The notes: generated by a model from the letters alone, not told the origin. Shown: positions 1-9,762, counted from the stretch's first letter. The stretch: 64,000 bases of DNA from Pedobacter sp. MC2016-05 (GCF_026239735.1 NZ_JAPIVT010000021.1:1-64000), one strand, 5' to 3'. A program made the numbers and translations.

Positions 1-1
1 A

Positions 2-550
2 GAAACAGGCGAAACATCTGGTGCAGATGAGCCATATGTATTGATGGGAGTAGTCTCACCATTTTCTGGTGCCGCCTTTAGATCGCAAACCTACAGCAGT
101 GTAGATTCTGATACATCAAGACCTGACTTGATTGAAATTTACAGAGGCAAACCCAATGGTTTGATTCTTGAAATCACGTTAATGGAGAATGATCATGGTG
201 ATCCTGAAAAATTTAGAAAGGAAATTCAGGCCGCTATGACAGCAGCACATGGTTTAGGAACTGCCGCTTTGGGACTTATTCCTGTTGTTGGCGGTGCAAT
301 TGCAGCGGTGGTTGGCCCCTTGATTCAAAAATTTATTCCCGAGGTGGCCAAAGCGGTAAATAATTTATTTGGTTTTGGCGATGATAAGATTGGAAGCGAA
401 AGGATTGTACTCACCGGTAAAGACCTTATCCTCTTGGCCAGACGAACCAACAATTCAAATTATAAAAATGTAGGTTACAAGTTTTCTACCAATAACCTTC
501 GCGGCCACAATGCAAATTACAAAGTATATTTTGGCATAGTGCCGGCTTAA
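2..550 (+). CDS. Hypothetical protein, 5' end outside window
   Basis: The reading frame is open from the first bases of the window, so the gene starts upstream and only about 182 C-terminal residues are seen. The first internal methionine, at 41, is probably not the start because the frame before it reads as plausible protein. The middle (about residues 90-125 of the visible part) is a glycine/alanine-rich hydrophobic stretch with helical character, followed by NNLFGFGDDKIGSE and a beta-rich tail. I do not recognise the family. The hydrophobic segment could be a membrane or pore-like segment, but that is only a guess. The gene ends just before a strong hairpin shared with the convergent helicase gene. 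Confidence 0.7.
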   Translation, partial: ETGETSGADEPYVLMGVVSPFSGAAFRSQTYSSVDSDTSRPDLIEIYRGKPNGLILEITLMENDHGDPEKFRKEIQAAMTAAHGLGTAALGLIPVVGGAIAAVVGPLIQKFIPEVAKAVNNLFGFGDDKIGSERIVLTGKDLILLARRTNNSNYKNVGYKFSTNNLRGHNANYKVYFGIVPA

Positions 551-560
551 ATGGGTTGTA

Positions 561-605
561 TTGATATTGTGTAAGGCAACTAGGCCTTATACAATATCAA
601 TTTTT
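561..605. terminator. Bidirectional hairpin terminator
   Basis: A 17-bp stem (561-577 with 584-600, one mismatch) and a 6-base loop are followed by TTTTT on the plus strand. It lies between two convergent genes. The TGA stop codon of the helicase (597-599) is inside the right arm of the stem. Confidence 0.85.
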
Positions 606-2897
606 CACAATCATCAATTTAGCAAATTTCAATAACAACTGCTTGTTGCCTAAACCCTGGAAAAATACCGTCGCTTTTACATCGGGTAAATTTCCTTCCA
701 GACTAATAATCTTTCCAAAGCCAAATTTTTCGTGTTCTACTTCCATGCCACCTTGAAATTCGTGTGGTTGTGAAGGGGCAAAACCAGGGGTTGGAACGTG
801 TGCTTTTGCCAATAGCGAAGTTGTTTTCGGACGAGGCGATGGGGCAGAAGTAGTGCTCGCAGGTTTTGGTTTGCTAAAGAAATCACGAGGTTGAGAAGTC
901 CAGGTTTTGCGTTCATCATCAAAGTTGCCTTCAAAAACGTTGCTTTTAGCAGGTTTCACATCCAACTCTAAAAATCTGGGATTAATTTCGTTGATAAAAC
1001 GGCTTGGTTCACAGTTAGTTAATGTTCCCCAACGGTAACGAGAAGTAGCGTAAGTTATGGTTAGCTTAATTTCAGCACGTGTAATGGCCACATAAAATAA
1101 ACGGCGTTCTTCTTCCAAATCGGAACGGGAATTAACCGACATTTGCGATGGAAAAAGGTTCTCCTCTAGGCCGACAATAAATACGTTTTTAAACTCCAAA
1201 CCTTTGGCAGAGTGAATCGTCATCAACGAAACCGTATCCTTGTTTTTGTCGCCGTCCTTATCATCATTGGTTAAAAGCGCTACATCCTGCATAAAAATAT
1301 CCAGGCCTTTTTCTTCGATATCTTCACGCTCCGCAAACTCTTTTATACCATTTAATAACTCCTGAATGTTTTCGTATCTTGCTCTACCTTCAACGCTATC
1401 ATCGGTATAAAGTTCCTTCAATATGCCTGCGTGTTGTGCAATAAACAAAGCTGAATCGTAAGCATCAAGCTTTTTAGCCTCTGCCTGAAAGCTCTGAACC
1501 ATCATCGAAAAGTCGTTCAGCTGGTTAGCCAATCGACCGTCAACGTATTGATGCGCATTTGAAATTACATCCCACATGGTGATATTATTTTGATCTGCAG
1601 CTACGATGATTTTATCGATGGACGTATCTCCAATTCCACGTTTAGGATAATTAATTACCCTTTTAATGGCTTCTTCATCCTTCGGATTAAAAGTTAAACG
1701 GAAGTAAGCAATTAAATCCTTAATCTCTTTACGTTGATAAAAAGAAGTACCACCATATATTTTATAAGGAACATTCAGCTTGCGCAAGCCTTCCTCCATT
1801 GCTCTGCTTTGTGCATTGGTACGGTACAGAATGGCAAAATCGTGGTATTGATAACCTTTCAAACCGTGTTCCTGAATAATTGATTCAGCTACCAATTTAC
1901 CCTCTTCATTATCGGTAAAAGCACGGGAAACCTTAATTCTATCGCCCTCTACATTTTCTGAGAAGACGTTTTTTTCCAGCTGATTTTTGTTGTTGGCGAT
2001 AATGCTACTGGCGGCATCAACAATATTTTGGGTAGAGCGGTAGTTCTGTTCCAGTTTGTAAACCTTTAAATCGGGATAATCGCGTTCGAAGTTTAAGATG
2101 TTTTGAATGTTGGCTCCACGAAAGGCGTAGATACTTTGTGCATCATCACCAACCACGCAAATGTTCTGGTAAGCAGCGGCCAGTTTTTTCACAATGGTAT
2201 ATTGCGAAAAATTGGTATCCTGATACTCATCCACCATTAAATACCTGAATTTTTGTTGATATTTATTCAACACCTCAGGGTGTTCTTTTAACAGAATATT
2301 GGTTTTAAATAGTAAGTCATCAAAATCCATAGCACCAGCCCTGAAACAGCGTTTTGCATACTGCTCATAGATCTGGCCAATTAAAGGACGCTTATTTTGA
2401 ATGTCTTCCGCCTGAATCTGATCGTTTGACTGATATTCACCCCAGGAAATAAGATTATTTTTTGCCGAAGAGATACGTCCAAAAACAAAGTTTGCGGCGT
2501 ATAACTTATCGTCTAACTGCATTTCCTTTAAAATGGCACGGATAACACTCTTACTATCATCGGTATCGTAAATAGTAAAGTTGTTTGGATAACCAATTTT
2601 CTCTGCCTCTACCCGTAAAATCTTCGCGAAAACAGAGTGAAAAGTACCCATCCAAATGTTTTTAGCCTCAGCACCAACCACTTTTGAAATACGCTCACGC
2701 ATATCTTTACTCGCTTTGTTGGTAAAGGTTAAAACCAGAATATTAAAAGGGTCGGTTCCTGTTTGAATGAGGTGTGCAACGCGATAAGTAATTACACGGG
2801 TTTTGCCCGAACCAGCACCTGCAACAATCATTACCGGTCCTTTTGTATTCTCTACTGCTGCTCTTTGTTGTGGGTTTAATCCTTCTAAATAGTCCAA
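597..2897 (-). CDS. uvrD: ATP-dependent DNA helicase UvrD/PcrA
   Basis: Superfamily 1A 3'-5' DNA helicase used in repair and replication restart. Walker A is AGAGSGKTR near residue 30, motif II is VDEYQDTN, then come QNYRSTQNIV, a motif with GLEFKNVFIVGLEENLFP, and VAITRAE. The last 100 residues are a basic/proline-rich linker and a small C-terminal domain (EHEKFGFGKII), as in PcrA. The frame extends to a TTG at 2933, but I place the start at the TTG at 2897 (LDYLEGLNPQQRAAV). The sequence AGGAG lies 5 bases before it and homologues usually begin at this DYL motif. The product is then 766 residues, a normal length. Confidence 0.95.
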   Translation of the reverse strand: MDYLEGLNPQQRAAVENTKGPVMIVAGAGSGKTRVITYRVAHLIQTGTDPFNILVLTFTNKASKDMRERISKVVGAEAKNIWMGTFHSVFAKILRVEAEKIGYPNNFTIYDTDDSKSVIRAILKEMQLDDKLYAANFVFGRISSAKNNLISWGEYQSNDQIQAEDIQNKRPLIGQIYEQYAKRCFRAGAMDFDDLLFKTNILLKEHPEVLNKYQQKFRYLMVDEYQDTNFSQYTIVKKLAAAYQNICVVGDDAQSIYAFRGANIQNILNFERDYPDLKVYKLEQNYRSTQNIVDAASSIIANNKNQLEKNVFSENVEGDRIKVSRAFTDNEEGKLVAESIIQEHGLKGYQYHDFAILYRTNAQSRAMEEGLRKLNVPYKIYGGTSFYQRKEIKDLIAYFRLTFNPKDEEAIKRVINYPKRGIGDTSIDKIIVAADQNNITMWDVISNAHQYVDGRLANQLNDFSMMVQSFQAEAKKLDAYDSALFIAQHAGILKELYTDDSVEGRARYENIQELLNGIKEFAEREDIEEKGLDIFMQDVALLTNDDKDGDKNKDTVSLMTIHSAKGLEFKNVFIVGLEENLFPSQMSVNSRSDLEEERRLFYVAITRAEIKLTITYATSRYRWGTLTNCEPSRFINEINPRFLELDVKPAKSNVFEGNFDDERKTWTSQPRDFFSKPKPASTTSAPSPRPKTTSLLAKAHVPTPGFAPSQPHEFQGGMEVEHEKFGFGKIISLEGNLPDVKATVFFQGLGNKQLLLKFAKLMIVKN

Positions 2898-3174
2898 ATC
2901 GGCTCCTGTTTTTTTGAGGTTCAAAAATAACAATTCAAAAGTTTTTTATTGAATTTGTGGAGAAATAGAGGCCCGTTTTTTTTGAAAAGCAAAAGTCGGG
3001 TATAATATAAACTTCCCAATGATGATCACTAATCAAATCACGAATAGGAGAACTGCAATCTATGTTTAAGGAAATCTAACTGGCTAAATTAGTTCGTAAA
3101 TTAGCAATCACTGATTTTTTTCTGCCAAAATTTCACCTTATCCATTTGGGAATAAAATTTGATATGTTTAAGTT

Positions 3175-3498
3175 ATGGAAGAGAAAAAAATAAACAAGGA
3201 CATAGAATTCACTAATATCCCAGAGGGAAACAGTACAGATATTTACGCTAACTTAAAAGAGAAGCTGGAAAGTGTAGAAAAGTTTCCAGGCATCTACAAC
3301 TTCAAATTTATCTTGACGGGCGGTGTAGAGAAAATTCAAGATCTTCGTGCTGTTTTGCCAAATGATCAATTTTTAGAACAACCTTCTAAAACAGGCAAAT
3401 ATGTTTCGATAACAGTAAAGAAACAGATGCAAAATGCTGATGAAGTAATTGCGATTTATAAACAGACAGCAAATATTAAAGGTATAATGACGCTATAA
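3175..3498 (+). CDS. DUF493 (YbeD-like) family protein
   Basis: A 107-residue protein with the DUF493/YbeD signature: FPGIYNFKFILTG in the middle and SKTGKYVSITVKKQMQNADEVIAIYKQ near the end, giving an ACT-like ferredoxin fold. E. coli YbeD lies near lipoate genes and has no firmly established reaction. The N-terminal 25 residues (IEFTNIPEG) are typical of the Bacteroidota version. It stands alone between the divergent helicase and the PH-domain pair. The start is an ATG with a purine-rich upstream sequence. Family assignment is fairly safe; function is open. Confidence 0.8.
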   Translation: MEEKKINKDIEFTNIPEGNSTDIYANLKEKLESVEKFPGIYNFKFILTGGVEKIQDLRAVLPNDQFLEQPSKTGKYVSITVKKQMQNADEVIAIYKQTANIKGIMTL

Positions 3499-3681
3499 TT
3501 TATCTCGCAGATGTCTAAATAGTTTTGGTAGGAAAATCTGCGAAAATCTGTGTTATCTGCGGGAAAAATTTGCCACCTATTTCAGTATTTTGAATCTTTT
3601 TAGGCTTGCAGACTAAAGATGATTTCCGCAAAAAAAGAATGGGGTTAACCTAACTGATCTGTTGCAACAACCTTCAAACCA

Positions 3682-5190
3682 TTACATCCAATTTTCATTA
3701 CCACTCTCCACCTGGTAAAGCCAATAGTTCACTAGCCTTTTGATCTCGCTGTAATTCCCATATTTGAAATGAATTTGTCCAGCTGCAGTATGTAGGCACA
3801 AATGCCCCACATCTACGCTTTTGTGCCATGGATATTGTGAAGCCGTAATTGCCTGGATTTTGTGTGGAACGATTACTTCATTTGAAATATCCCAAATTCC
3901 ACTTTTCTTGATAATAAACTGCTGATTTACGGAGATCCGGTGCCTTCGGTAACTGATGTAAATCATCAGAATTCCGACAATGAAATAGGCTGCTGCGAAG
4001 CCCAGAAAGGGTTTCACTTCTGGAACATTAAAAGCAACAAGCATAAAGATCGTCACTGGTAAGATCAGTTTAAAGAAAATAGGCAAATTCAAAAAGCGCC
4101 AATCGGGAACGAAAGTTTTCCCTATAGTTGGAACCTGTCCAAGTATCATCTTCAATAGTTCATCCCTTTCAAAAGTATCACATCCCACAATTTCGAGCGT
4201 ATTGCCCTGCATTTCTTTACCCTTTTTACTCTCGCCAAAATGCGCCTGTTTTAAACTGATGTTGAGGAGATTAAGTTTCTTTTGAAAGTAATTTTGGCTA
4301 TGTTTCGTAATCTGAACTTTAGTAGGGTTAATTAAGGTATTTTTTTTCGCAATCAGGCCAGACGATAATAGCAGGGAATTTTTATGCTGACTCACCTCCA
4401 GTTGGAAATACCGATAAAAAGTTCTGATAAGGTTGATTGACAATAGCACAATCAAAAAAATAACCACAATTACTGCAACAGAAAATAAGGTGGCCAAACC
4501 TAAAACAGTGCTTTGCACAGCTCCTTTATCAAGCCCGAAAATGTCCATAATATGCCGTGCTTCCTGAACGGTATACATAAAGAAGACGAGGATTACAGTT
4601 AAACTTTGCCCATAATTGGAGGTTAGCCCAACCTTAAACAGTGTCCAGGTACTTACCCTCAAAAACGGAATCTCATCGATTATTGGTAGCTCATTTGTTA
4701 ATATATTGGCGTGTTCGGTAGCTTCAGTTTTGCCTTTTAATAAATGCTCCTTTAAATTATAAGCAGAAACTTCGTCAATGGCTTTGATACTTACTTCTTC
4801 TCCACTTGCCCCGGCGGTATCTATTTTGAGGCCATAAACGCCAATCATTTTCTGCAAGATATTTTGATTGATATTAACCTGCTGAATCTTGTCTAACTGA
4901 ACAATTACCTGATCGCGATTTAAAATTCCCTTGTTAACTACGAATTCCTGCTTTTCCTTATCTAGAAAAAAAGTAAAGTTTAGATACCATAAATAAGAAA
5001 AGACTACACAAAGCAAAATAATTACACCAACACCAAGAAGTACATATGCGGTGTAGGCTGCACTCATTTTTACAAAGGCATAAATAACCAGGAAAAATGT
5101 TGCCTTACCAATTTTAAAAGCAGTATGGGCTGCCATTACGATTATTCCGAAAGCAGACTCTCGTTGGGGTTTACTGAAATCGCTATTCAT
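3682..5190 (-). CDS. PH (bPH2) domain membrane protein, YdbT-like
   Basis: A 502-residue membrane protein with several bacterial PH (YdbS/YdbT) repeats separated by hydrophobic pairs. The first repeat has IVQLDKIQQVNINQNILQKMIGVYGLKIDTAG (residues about 95-130), the second has INPTKVQITKHSQNYFQKKLNLLNI (about 290-315), and the third ends with VIVPHKIQAITASQYPWHKS (about 440-460). Transmembrane pairs lie near residues 15-65, 190-255 and 365-405. Its start overlaps the end of the upstream PH gene by 8 bp, so the two are co-translated, as ydbS-ydbT are in Bacillus, where the pair has been linked to bacteriocin tolerance. The role here is unknown. Confidence 0.85.
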   Translation of the reverse strand: MNSDFSKPQRESAFGIIVMAAHTAFKIGKATFFLVIYAFVKMSAAYTAYVLLGVGVIILLCVVFSYLWYLNFTFFLDKEKQEFVVNKGILNRDQVIVQLDKIQQVNINQNILQKMIGVYGLKIDTAGASGEEVSIKAIDEVSAYNLKEHLLKGKTEATEHANILTNELPIIDEIPFLRVSTWTLFKVGLTSNYGQSLTVILVFFMYTVQEARHIMDIFGLDKGAVQSTVLGLATLFSVAVIVVIFLIVLLSINLIRTFYRYFQLEVSQHKNSLLLSSGLIAKKNTLINPTKVQITKHSQNYFQKKLNLLNISLKQAHFGESKKGKEMQGNTLEIVGCDTFERDELLKMILGQVPTIGKTFVPDWRFLNLPIFFKLILPVTIFMLVAFNVPEVKPFLGFAAAYFIVGILMIYISYRRHRISVNQQFIIKKSGIWDISNEVIVPHKIQAITASQYPWHKSVDVGHLCLHTAAGQIHFKYGNYSEIKRLVNYWLYQVESGNENWM

Positions 5191-5740
5191 TAACTTTCAG
5201 TTTAGTTTCAATTTCAGGTGTCTCAAGCAACTCGAGTTTATTCAATAGCAAATCTCTTATGCTCTTTGCTTCATCAATTGGTATGCCCGCAATGTGGAGG
5301 TGACCTGTTTGGCCGCTTGCAGTAAATATTTGCAGCGAACCCAAATTAAACATTCTTGAAAAAAAACCTTCATTCAGTTCGATATGCTGAATCCTGTCTA
5401 GCGGCACAATCGTAGTTGATTCGGCAATGATGCCACTCTTATAAATTACATCCTTGGTTCTGATGGCATATCCACGTTTCTTAAAACTAACATAGAAAAG
5501 CAAAACGGTAACAATGGTAACTACTACATAAATGCCAACAATGATTAAGGCATGTGGCTGTATTTTCTCATTAAAAAAAAATAGTAAAACAGCAGTAATG
5601 CCAATAACTAGAAAAGTGAGGATTAAATTAATGCAAATGATTTTCCAATAATTGGAGTGGGGTTTTTTCAGAGAAATTTCTTCGTATTTCGGTAACGAAT
5701 TAATATCAATTGCTTCGTTTGTAAAAGTGTCAGTAGGCAT
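5183..5740 (-). CDS. PH (bPH2) domain membrane protein, YdbS-like
   Basis: A 185-residue protein with two transmembrane helices (about residues 32-52 and 60-85), then one bacterial PH domain with the motif STTIVPLDRIQHIELNEGFF and NLGSLQIFTASGQTGHLHI. It is the shorter, upstream member of a two-gene operon with the larger YdbT-like protein (8-bp overlap). The family is clear from the paired motifs; biochemical function is not established. Confidence 0.85.
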   Translation of the reverse strand: MPTDTFTNEAIDINSLPKYEEISLKKPHSNYWKIICINLILTFLVIGITAVLLFFFNEKIQPHALIIVGIYVVVTIVTVLLFYVSFKKRGYAIRTKDVIYKSGIIAESTTIVPLDRIQHIELNEGFFSRMFNLGSLQIFTASGQTGHLHIAGIPIDEAKSIRDLLLNKLELLETPEIETKLKVNE

Positions 5741-5795
5741 TTTTAAAGATATAAAACTAATTAATCTGTTTTAAGACTAAAGCAGTAATCTTTTG

Positions 5796-6770
5796 TTACC
5801 TCGCTACGATAAACTTTTTTGCGGCATTGTACTGCCCTGAATCGGAAGTGAGTTTGAAAAAATAGATCCCCGGTACAAAAGTAGAGGTATTTATTTCCAG
5901 AGTATGCTTACCAGTATTAATATATTCATTCAAAACAGTTTTTACCAACCTGCCCATCATATCATAAACCTGTATGGTAAGTTTATCTGTTTCTGGCAAA
6001 ACCACATCAAGGTAAGTTTGTGTTCCGGCTGGATTTGGATAGTTTTGTGAAACCACAAACATTAAAAACTTATCAAAAATCGCTTTGTTAATGGCATCGA
6101 AAATGACATAGCTGATTAATCTATAACCTCTGGCGTTTGGATGAAAAGCATCCTGATACAAGGTGAAATCTCTCCGCATCGCTGCATTTACATCTGCTAA
6201 ATATATTTTATATTCAATGGCCAAACGCCTATAAACAACATTTAGAGCCCTGACGTTTACGTTTGCCTGAGCCAGCGGAGCGCTGTTTCTATCGTCTACA
6301 TTTTGTAGTGTACAAAGAATTGGAACCAGGTTTTGCTTTAAACTGATGCTAATCAAAGAACGCATGTTGGCCTCCGTTTCGGCCACGCTTCCTTTACCGT
6401 TAACCATTGCCAACGCATCATTAATGCCCATCGAAATTACAATAAAACCTGTTCGGTCTTTTATCGCATTATCTATTCGTAACAAGCCTTGAAAAGTAGT
6501 CTGACCGCCGATACCGTGGTTGGTAATATCAACAACTTTGTTTTGATAGCAATTCAAAAAGTTATTTCTCAGCATAGTTTGAAAACCAGCTCCATTAACC
6601 CCTTCAACTGTACTTGCACCAAAAGTTACAATGTTAATACTGTCTCTAGCGTAAAACTGAGCTGCTTCAGGGCAACTTACCCGAGGTGGGCTTGTTGTTT
6701 GCGTAAAACCAGAAATGCTGATGGAAAATAGCAATACTAAAAAAGTACTGAACTTTATGCTAATTTTCAT
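5796..6770 (-). CDS. SGNH/GDSL hydrolase with type IX sorting domain
   Basis: Secreted esterase/lipase-like enzyme of 324 residues. A signal peptide (residues 1-23, ending SGFTQT) is followed by SGNH block I with the serine in FGASTVEG (about 50-57), a glycine block NHGIGGQT, block III with GIND (about 116), and the Asp-His pair in DAFHPNARGY (about 207-216). The last 80 residues are a type A T9SS C-terminal domain: QNYPNPAGTQTYLDVVLPE, then YDMMGRLV, and VPGIYFFKL. This implies export through a type IX system encoded elsewhere and attachment or release at the cell surface. Substrate is unknown; carbohydrate acetyl esters are one possibility. Confidence 0.88.
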   Translation of the reverse strand: MKISIKFSTFLVLLFSISISGFTQTTSPPRVSCPEAAQFYARDSINIVTFGASTVEGVNGAGFQTMLRNNFLNCYQNKVVDITNHGIGGQTTFQGLLRIDNAIKDRTGFIVISMGINDALAMVNGKGSVAETEANMRSLISISLKQNLVPILCTLQNVDDRNSAPLAQANVNVRALNVVYRRLAIEYKIYLADVNAAMRRDFTLYQDAFHPNARGYRLISYVIFDAINKAIFDKFLMFVVSQNYPNPAGTQTYLDVVLPETDKLTIQVYDMMGRLVKTVLNEYINTGKHTLEINTSTFVPGIYFFKLTSDSGQYNAAKKFIVAR

Positions 6771-7022
6771 TGTGAAGAATCATTTCTTGGCTTTTTGGAT
6801 AATTTTAAAAGTGCAATTTACGAAAAAATGGTTTAAAAAATATTTCGTAAAGTTGAATTTTATTTAAAAACAACAATTACTTAACAAACTAAGTGTCTTG
6901 TCAAATTTAAGTGATATCAACTAATTTCTTCCTCAAAAAACACACCTTCTAAAAGTAAAATACAAACGATAAATCAAGGGCTTTTATGGTAAAATCATAT
7001 ATTTGCTCAAATTCATTTTGTT

Positions 7023-8393
7023 ATGCAAGAGATTAAAAATTACGTAGAAACGCACAAACAACGCTTTTTAGACGAGTTGTTCGAACTATTGCGTTTTCCA
7101 TCAGTGAGTGCCGACCCAAAAAATAAAGCTGATGTTTTAAAAACAGCTGACTATGTGGCGCAAAAACTAAAAGATGCCGGTGCGGATCACGTTGAAATAT
7201 GTCCAACCGCTGGTTATCCAATTGTTTACGGTGAGAAAATAATAGACAGTGCTTTACCAACCGTTTTAATTTATGGTCACTACGATGTGCAACCTGCAGA
7301 TCCCCTGGAATTATGGCATACACCACCATTTGAGCCGACCGTACGCGATGGAAAAATCTACGCCCGTGGTGCCTGTGATGATAAGGGCCAGTTTTACATG
7401 CATGTGAAGGCGTTCGAATTGATGATGCAAACCAATACTTTGGCCTGTAACGTTAAGTTTATGATAGAAGGCGAGGAGGAAGTTGGTTCGGCAAATCTTG
7501 GTATTTTTGTTAAAGACAATGCAGAACGTTTAAAAGCCGATGTGGTTTTAATTTCTGATACTTCGATGATCAGCATGGAGCATCCTTCAATAGAAACGGG
7601 TTTACGTGGTTTAGCATATATGGAAGTGGAAGTTGTTGGTCCGAACCGCGATTTACATTCGGGTGTTTATGGCGGCGCAGTGGCTAACCCGGCTACAATA
7701 TTGTGCAAAATGATTGCTTCGCTACACGATGAAAATAACCACATTACCATTCCTGCATTTTACGATAAAGTGGTAGAATTGAGTGATGAAGAGAAGAAAG
7801 CTTTAAATGCTGCTCCTTATGATGAAACTGAATATAAGGAAGATTTAGCTATTGATGAGGTTTGGGGTGAAAAAGGTTACTCTACTTTAGAGCGTACAGG
7901 AACCCGCCCGACTTTGGAGGTTAACGGAATTTGGAGTGGTTATATTGGTGAAGGCGCTAAAACCGTGTTGCCAAGCAAAGCGAATGCGAAAATTTCGATG
8001 CGTTTGGTGCCAAATCAAAGTTCTGAGGAAATCTCAGAAATTTTTACCAAACATTTTGAAAGCATTGCCCCTAAAAATGTAAAGGTAAAAGTAACGCCTC
8101 ATCACGGTGGCGAACCGGTGGTTACCCCAACCGATAGTATTGCCTATCAGGCTGCAGAAAAAGCGATTGAAGATAGTTTCGGTAAAAAAGCCATTCCAAC
8201 ACGTGGAGGAGGAAGCATTCCAATCGTAGCCTTATTCGAAGATGTTTTGGGTATCAAATCTGTCCTTTTTGGCTTTGGATTAGATAGCGATGCCTTGCAT
8301 TCACCAAACGAGAAATACGACATCTACAATTACTATAAAGGAATTGAAACTTTGCCTTTGTTCCATAAATATTTTGCAGAACTAAGTAAATAA
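7023..8393 (+). CDS. M20 family dipeptidase
   Basis: A 456-residue zinc dipeptidase of the M20 (CNDP/ArgE/DapE-like) family. Metal ligand and catalytic motifs are YGHYDVQPAD (about residues 82-91), RGACDDKGQ (about 120), EGEEEVGS (about 152) and a late His motif LHSPNEKY. The dimerisation lid is around residues 195-300. It is probably a cytoplasmic enzyme for peptide turnover, since no signal peptide is present. A TATATTTG box at 6998-7005 matches the Bacteroidota -7 element, but I see no clear -33 partner. A strong terminator follows 20 bp after the stop. Confidence 0.92.
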   Translation: MQEIKNYVETHKQRFLDELFELLRFPSVSADPKNKADVLKTADYVAQKLKDAGADHVEICPTAGYPIVYGEKIIDSALPTVLIYGHYDVQPADPLELWHTPPFEPTVRDGKIYARGACDDKGQFYMHVKAFELMMQTNTLACNVKFMIEGEEEVGSANLGIFVKDNAERLKADVVLISDTSMISMEHPSIETGLRGLAYMEVEVVGPNRDLHSGVYGGAVANPATILCKMIASLHDENNHITIPAFYDKVVELSDEEKKALNAAPYDETEYKEDLAIDEVWGEKGYSTLERTGTRPTLEVNGIWSGYIGEGAKTVLPSKANAKISMRLVPNQSSEEISEIFTKHFESIAPKNVKVKVTPHHGGEPVVTPTDSIAYQAAEKAIEDSFGKKAIPTRGGGSIPIVALFEDVLGIKSVLFGFGLDSDALHSPNEKYDIYNYYKGIETLPLFHKYFAELSK

Positions 8394-8414
8394 GTCGAAT
8401 CTCATTTTAAATTA

Positions 8415-8448
8415 TCCCTGTTTGTTTATTCAGACAGGGATTTTTTTT
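8415..8448 (+). terminator. Rho-independent terminator after dipeptidase
   Basis: The stem TCCCTGT (8415-8421) pairs perfectly with ACAGGGA (8434-8440), with a 12-base loop and a run of eight T. Confidence 0.92.
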
Positions 8449-8781
8449 GAAAATGAAAGGCAGATTTTCATTGGTACTGTAGTCCTGCCATTGCTCATAG
8501 TCCTTATTTCGCTGCGCTGCATTCCGGGCTATTTAGCGCTGTCAGGTTTATGGTTAACGGTTGTAATTTCACAGCACCATACTGGCAGTTTAAACCCGAT
8601 CAAAGTGTATGCTCCCGATTTAAGCATCTGCATTTATTTTTTTTTGCATGCTTGCTTGTTGCACAGGTTTCATCGGAGCAGAAACGGGAGCGGGGCTGAA
8701 GAAACCGATGGTAACGAGATCTTTGCTTTTCCCAAAATCATATTCAATTTTATAATTCATATTTTTTCATAAATTGTGCAC
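8449..8781. other. Intergenic stretch with possible gene remnant
   Basis: No convincing gene. On the minus strand a 46-codon frame (about 8760 to 8620) begins MNYKIEYDFGKSKDLVTIGF and stops. Just beyond it another frame reads protein-like (GFKLPVWCCEITTVNH) and also stops. This could be an eroded gene or a repeated element. The plus-strand frame here starts inside the preceding terminator and is not believed. Confidence 0.3.
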
Positions 8782-9762
8782 ATGAAATACATATTCTCAT
8801 CTCTTTTACTTTTAGCAGGACTTAGTTCTTTTGCTCAAAGTACTAAAACGATTAAGCAGTCAGGAAATCCCATATTTCAGGGTTGGTATGCAGATCCGGA
8901 AGCGGCGATTTTCAATAACAAATATTGGGTTTATCCCACCTACTCTGCAAGGTATAAAGAGCAGGTTTTTCTGGATGCTTTCTCTTCTGATGACTTGGTT
9001 ACTTGGAAAAAACATCCCCGTGTTTTGGATACTGCTGCGGTGAAGTGGGCAAATAAAGCCATGTGGGCCCCGGCAATTGTTCAAAAAGATAAAAAGTATT
9101 ACTTGTTCTTCGGAGCAAACGACATTCAAAGCGACAACGAAGTAGGTGGAATTGGAGTTGCCGTTGCTGATAAGCCTGAAGGACCATACAAAGATCATTT
9201 AGGAAAGCCTTTGGTTGATAAATTTCATAATGGTGCACAGCCCATTGATCAGTTCGTTTTTAAAGATAAGGATGGTCAGTATTATTTAATTTACGGAGGT
9301 TGGAAGCACTGTAACATTGCCAAGCTGAACAAGGATTTTACCGGTTTTGTGCCTTTCGAAGATGGAACTACTTTCAAAGAAATTACGCCGGAAAACTATG
9401 TTGAAGGTCCTTACATGTTTATTAAAGATGGGAAATATTACTTTATGTGGAGCGAAGGTGGCTGGACTGGTCCGGATTATTCTGTAGCCTATGCCATTGC
9501 AGATTCGCCGTTTGGTCCGTTTAAAAGGGTTGATAAAATTTTAAAGCAAGACCCGGAAGTGGCAAGAGGAGCGGGGCACCACTCTTTATTGATTAACGAG
9601 AAAAAAGGTACTTATCACATTGTTTATCACCGCAGGCCATTAAGTGAAACGGATGGTAATCATCGGGTTACCTGCATTGATGAAATGAAATTCGATGCCG
9701 ATGGGAAGATTCTCCCTGTAAAAATTACAAACGAAGGCGTAAAAGCACAAAAGGTGAAGTAG
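8782..9762 (+). CDS. Glycoside hydrolase family 43 protein
   Basis: Secreted five-bladed propeller glycosidase of 326 residues. A signal peptide (MKYIFSSLLLLAGLSSFAQS) precedes the catalytic domain. The likely catalytic base is the Asp in WYADPEA, the pKa-tuning Asp is in QPIDQFVF, and the acid Glu is in NYVEGPYMF, in the usual GH43 order; VARGAGHHSL supplies the conserved His. The family acts on arabinan, xylan or galactan side chains, and the exact subfamily cannot be told by eye. I use the ATG at 8782 and not the GTG six bases earlier, since it begins a normal signal peptide. The gene is isolated; no SusC/D pair or sensor lies nearby. Confidence 0.88.
   Translation: MKYIFSSLLLLAGLSSFAQSTKTIKQSGNPIFQGWYADPEAAIFNNKYWVYPTYSARYKEQVFLDAFSSDDLVTWKKHPRVLDTAAVKWANKAMWAPAIVQKDKKYYLFFGANDIQSDNEVGGIGVAVADKPEGPYKDHLGKPLVDKFHNGAQPIDQFVFKDKDGQYYLIYGGWKHCNIAKLNKDFTGFVPFEDGTTFKEITPENYVEGPYMFIKDGKYYFMWSEGGWTGPDYSVAYAIADSPFGPFKRVDKILKQDPEVARGAGHHSLLINEKKGTYHIVYHRRPLSETDGNHRVTCIDEMKFDADGKILPVKITNEGVKAQKVK

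Noticed and set aside
8422..8772. Plus-strand frame of 116 codons between the dipeptidase and GH43 genes
   Set aside because: It begins inside a strong terminator loop, its composition is not protein-like, and the opposite strand shows better (though broken) protein character.
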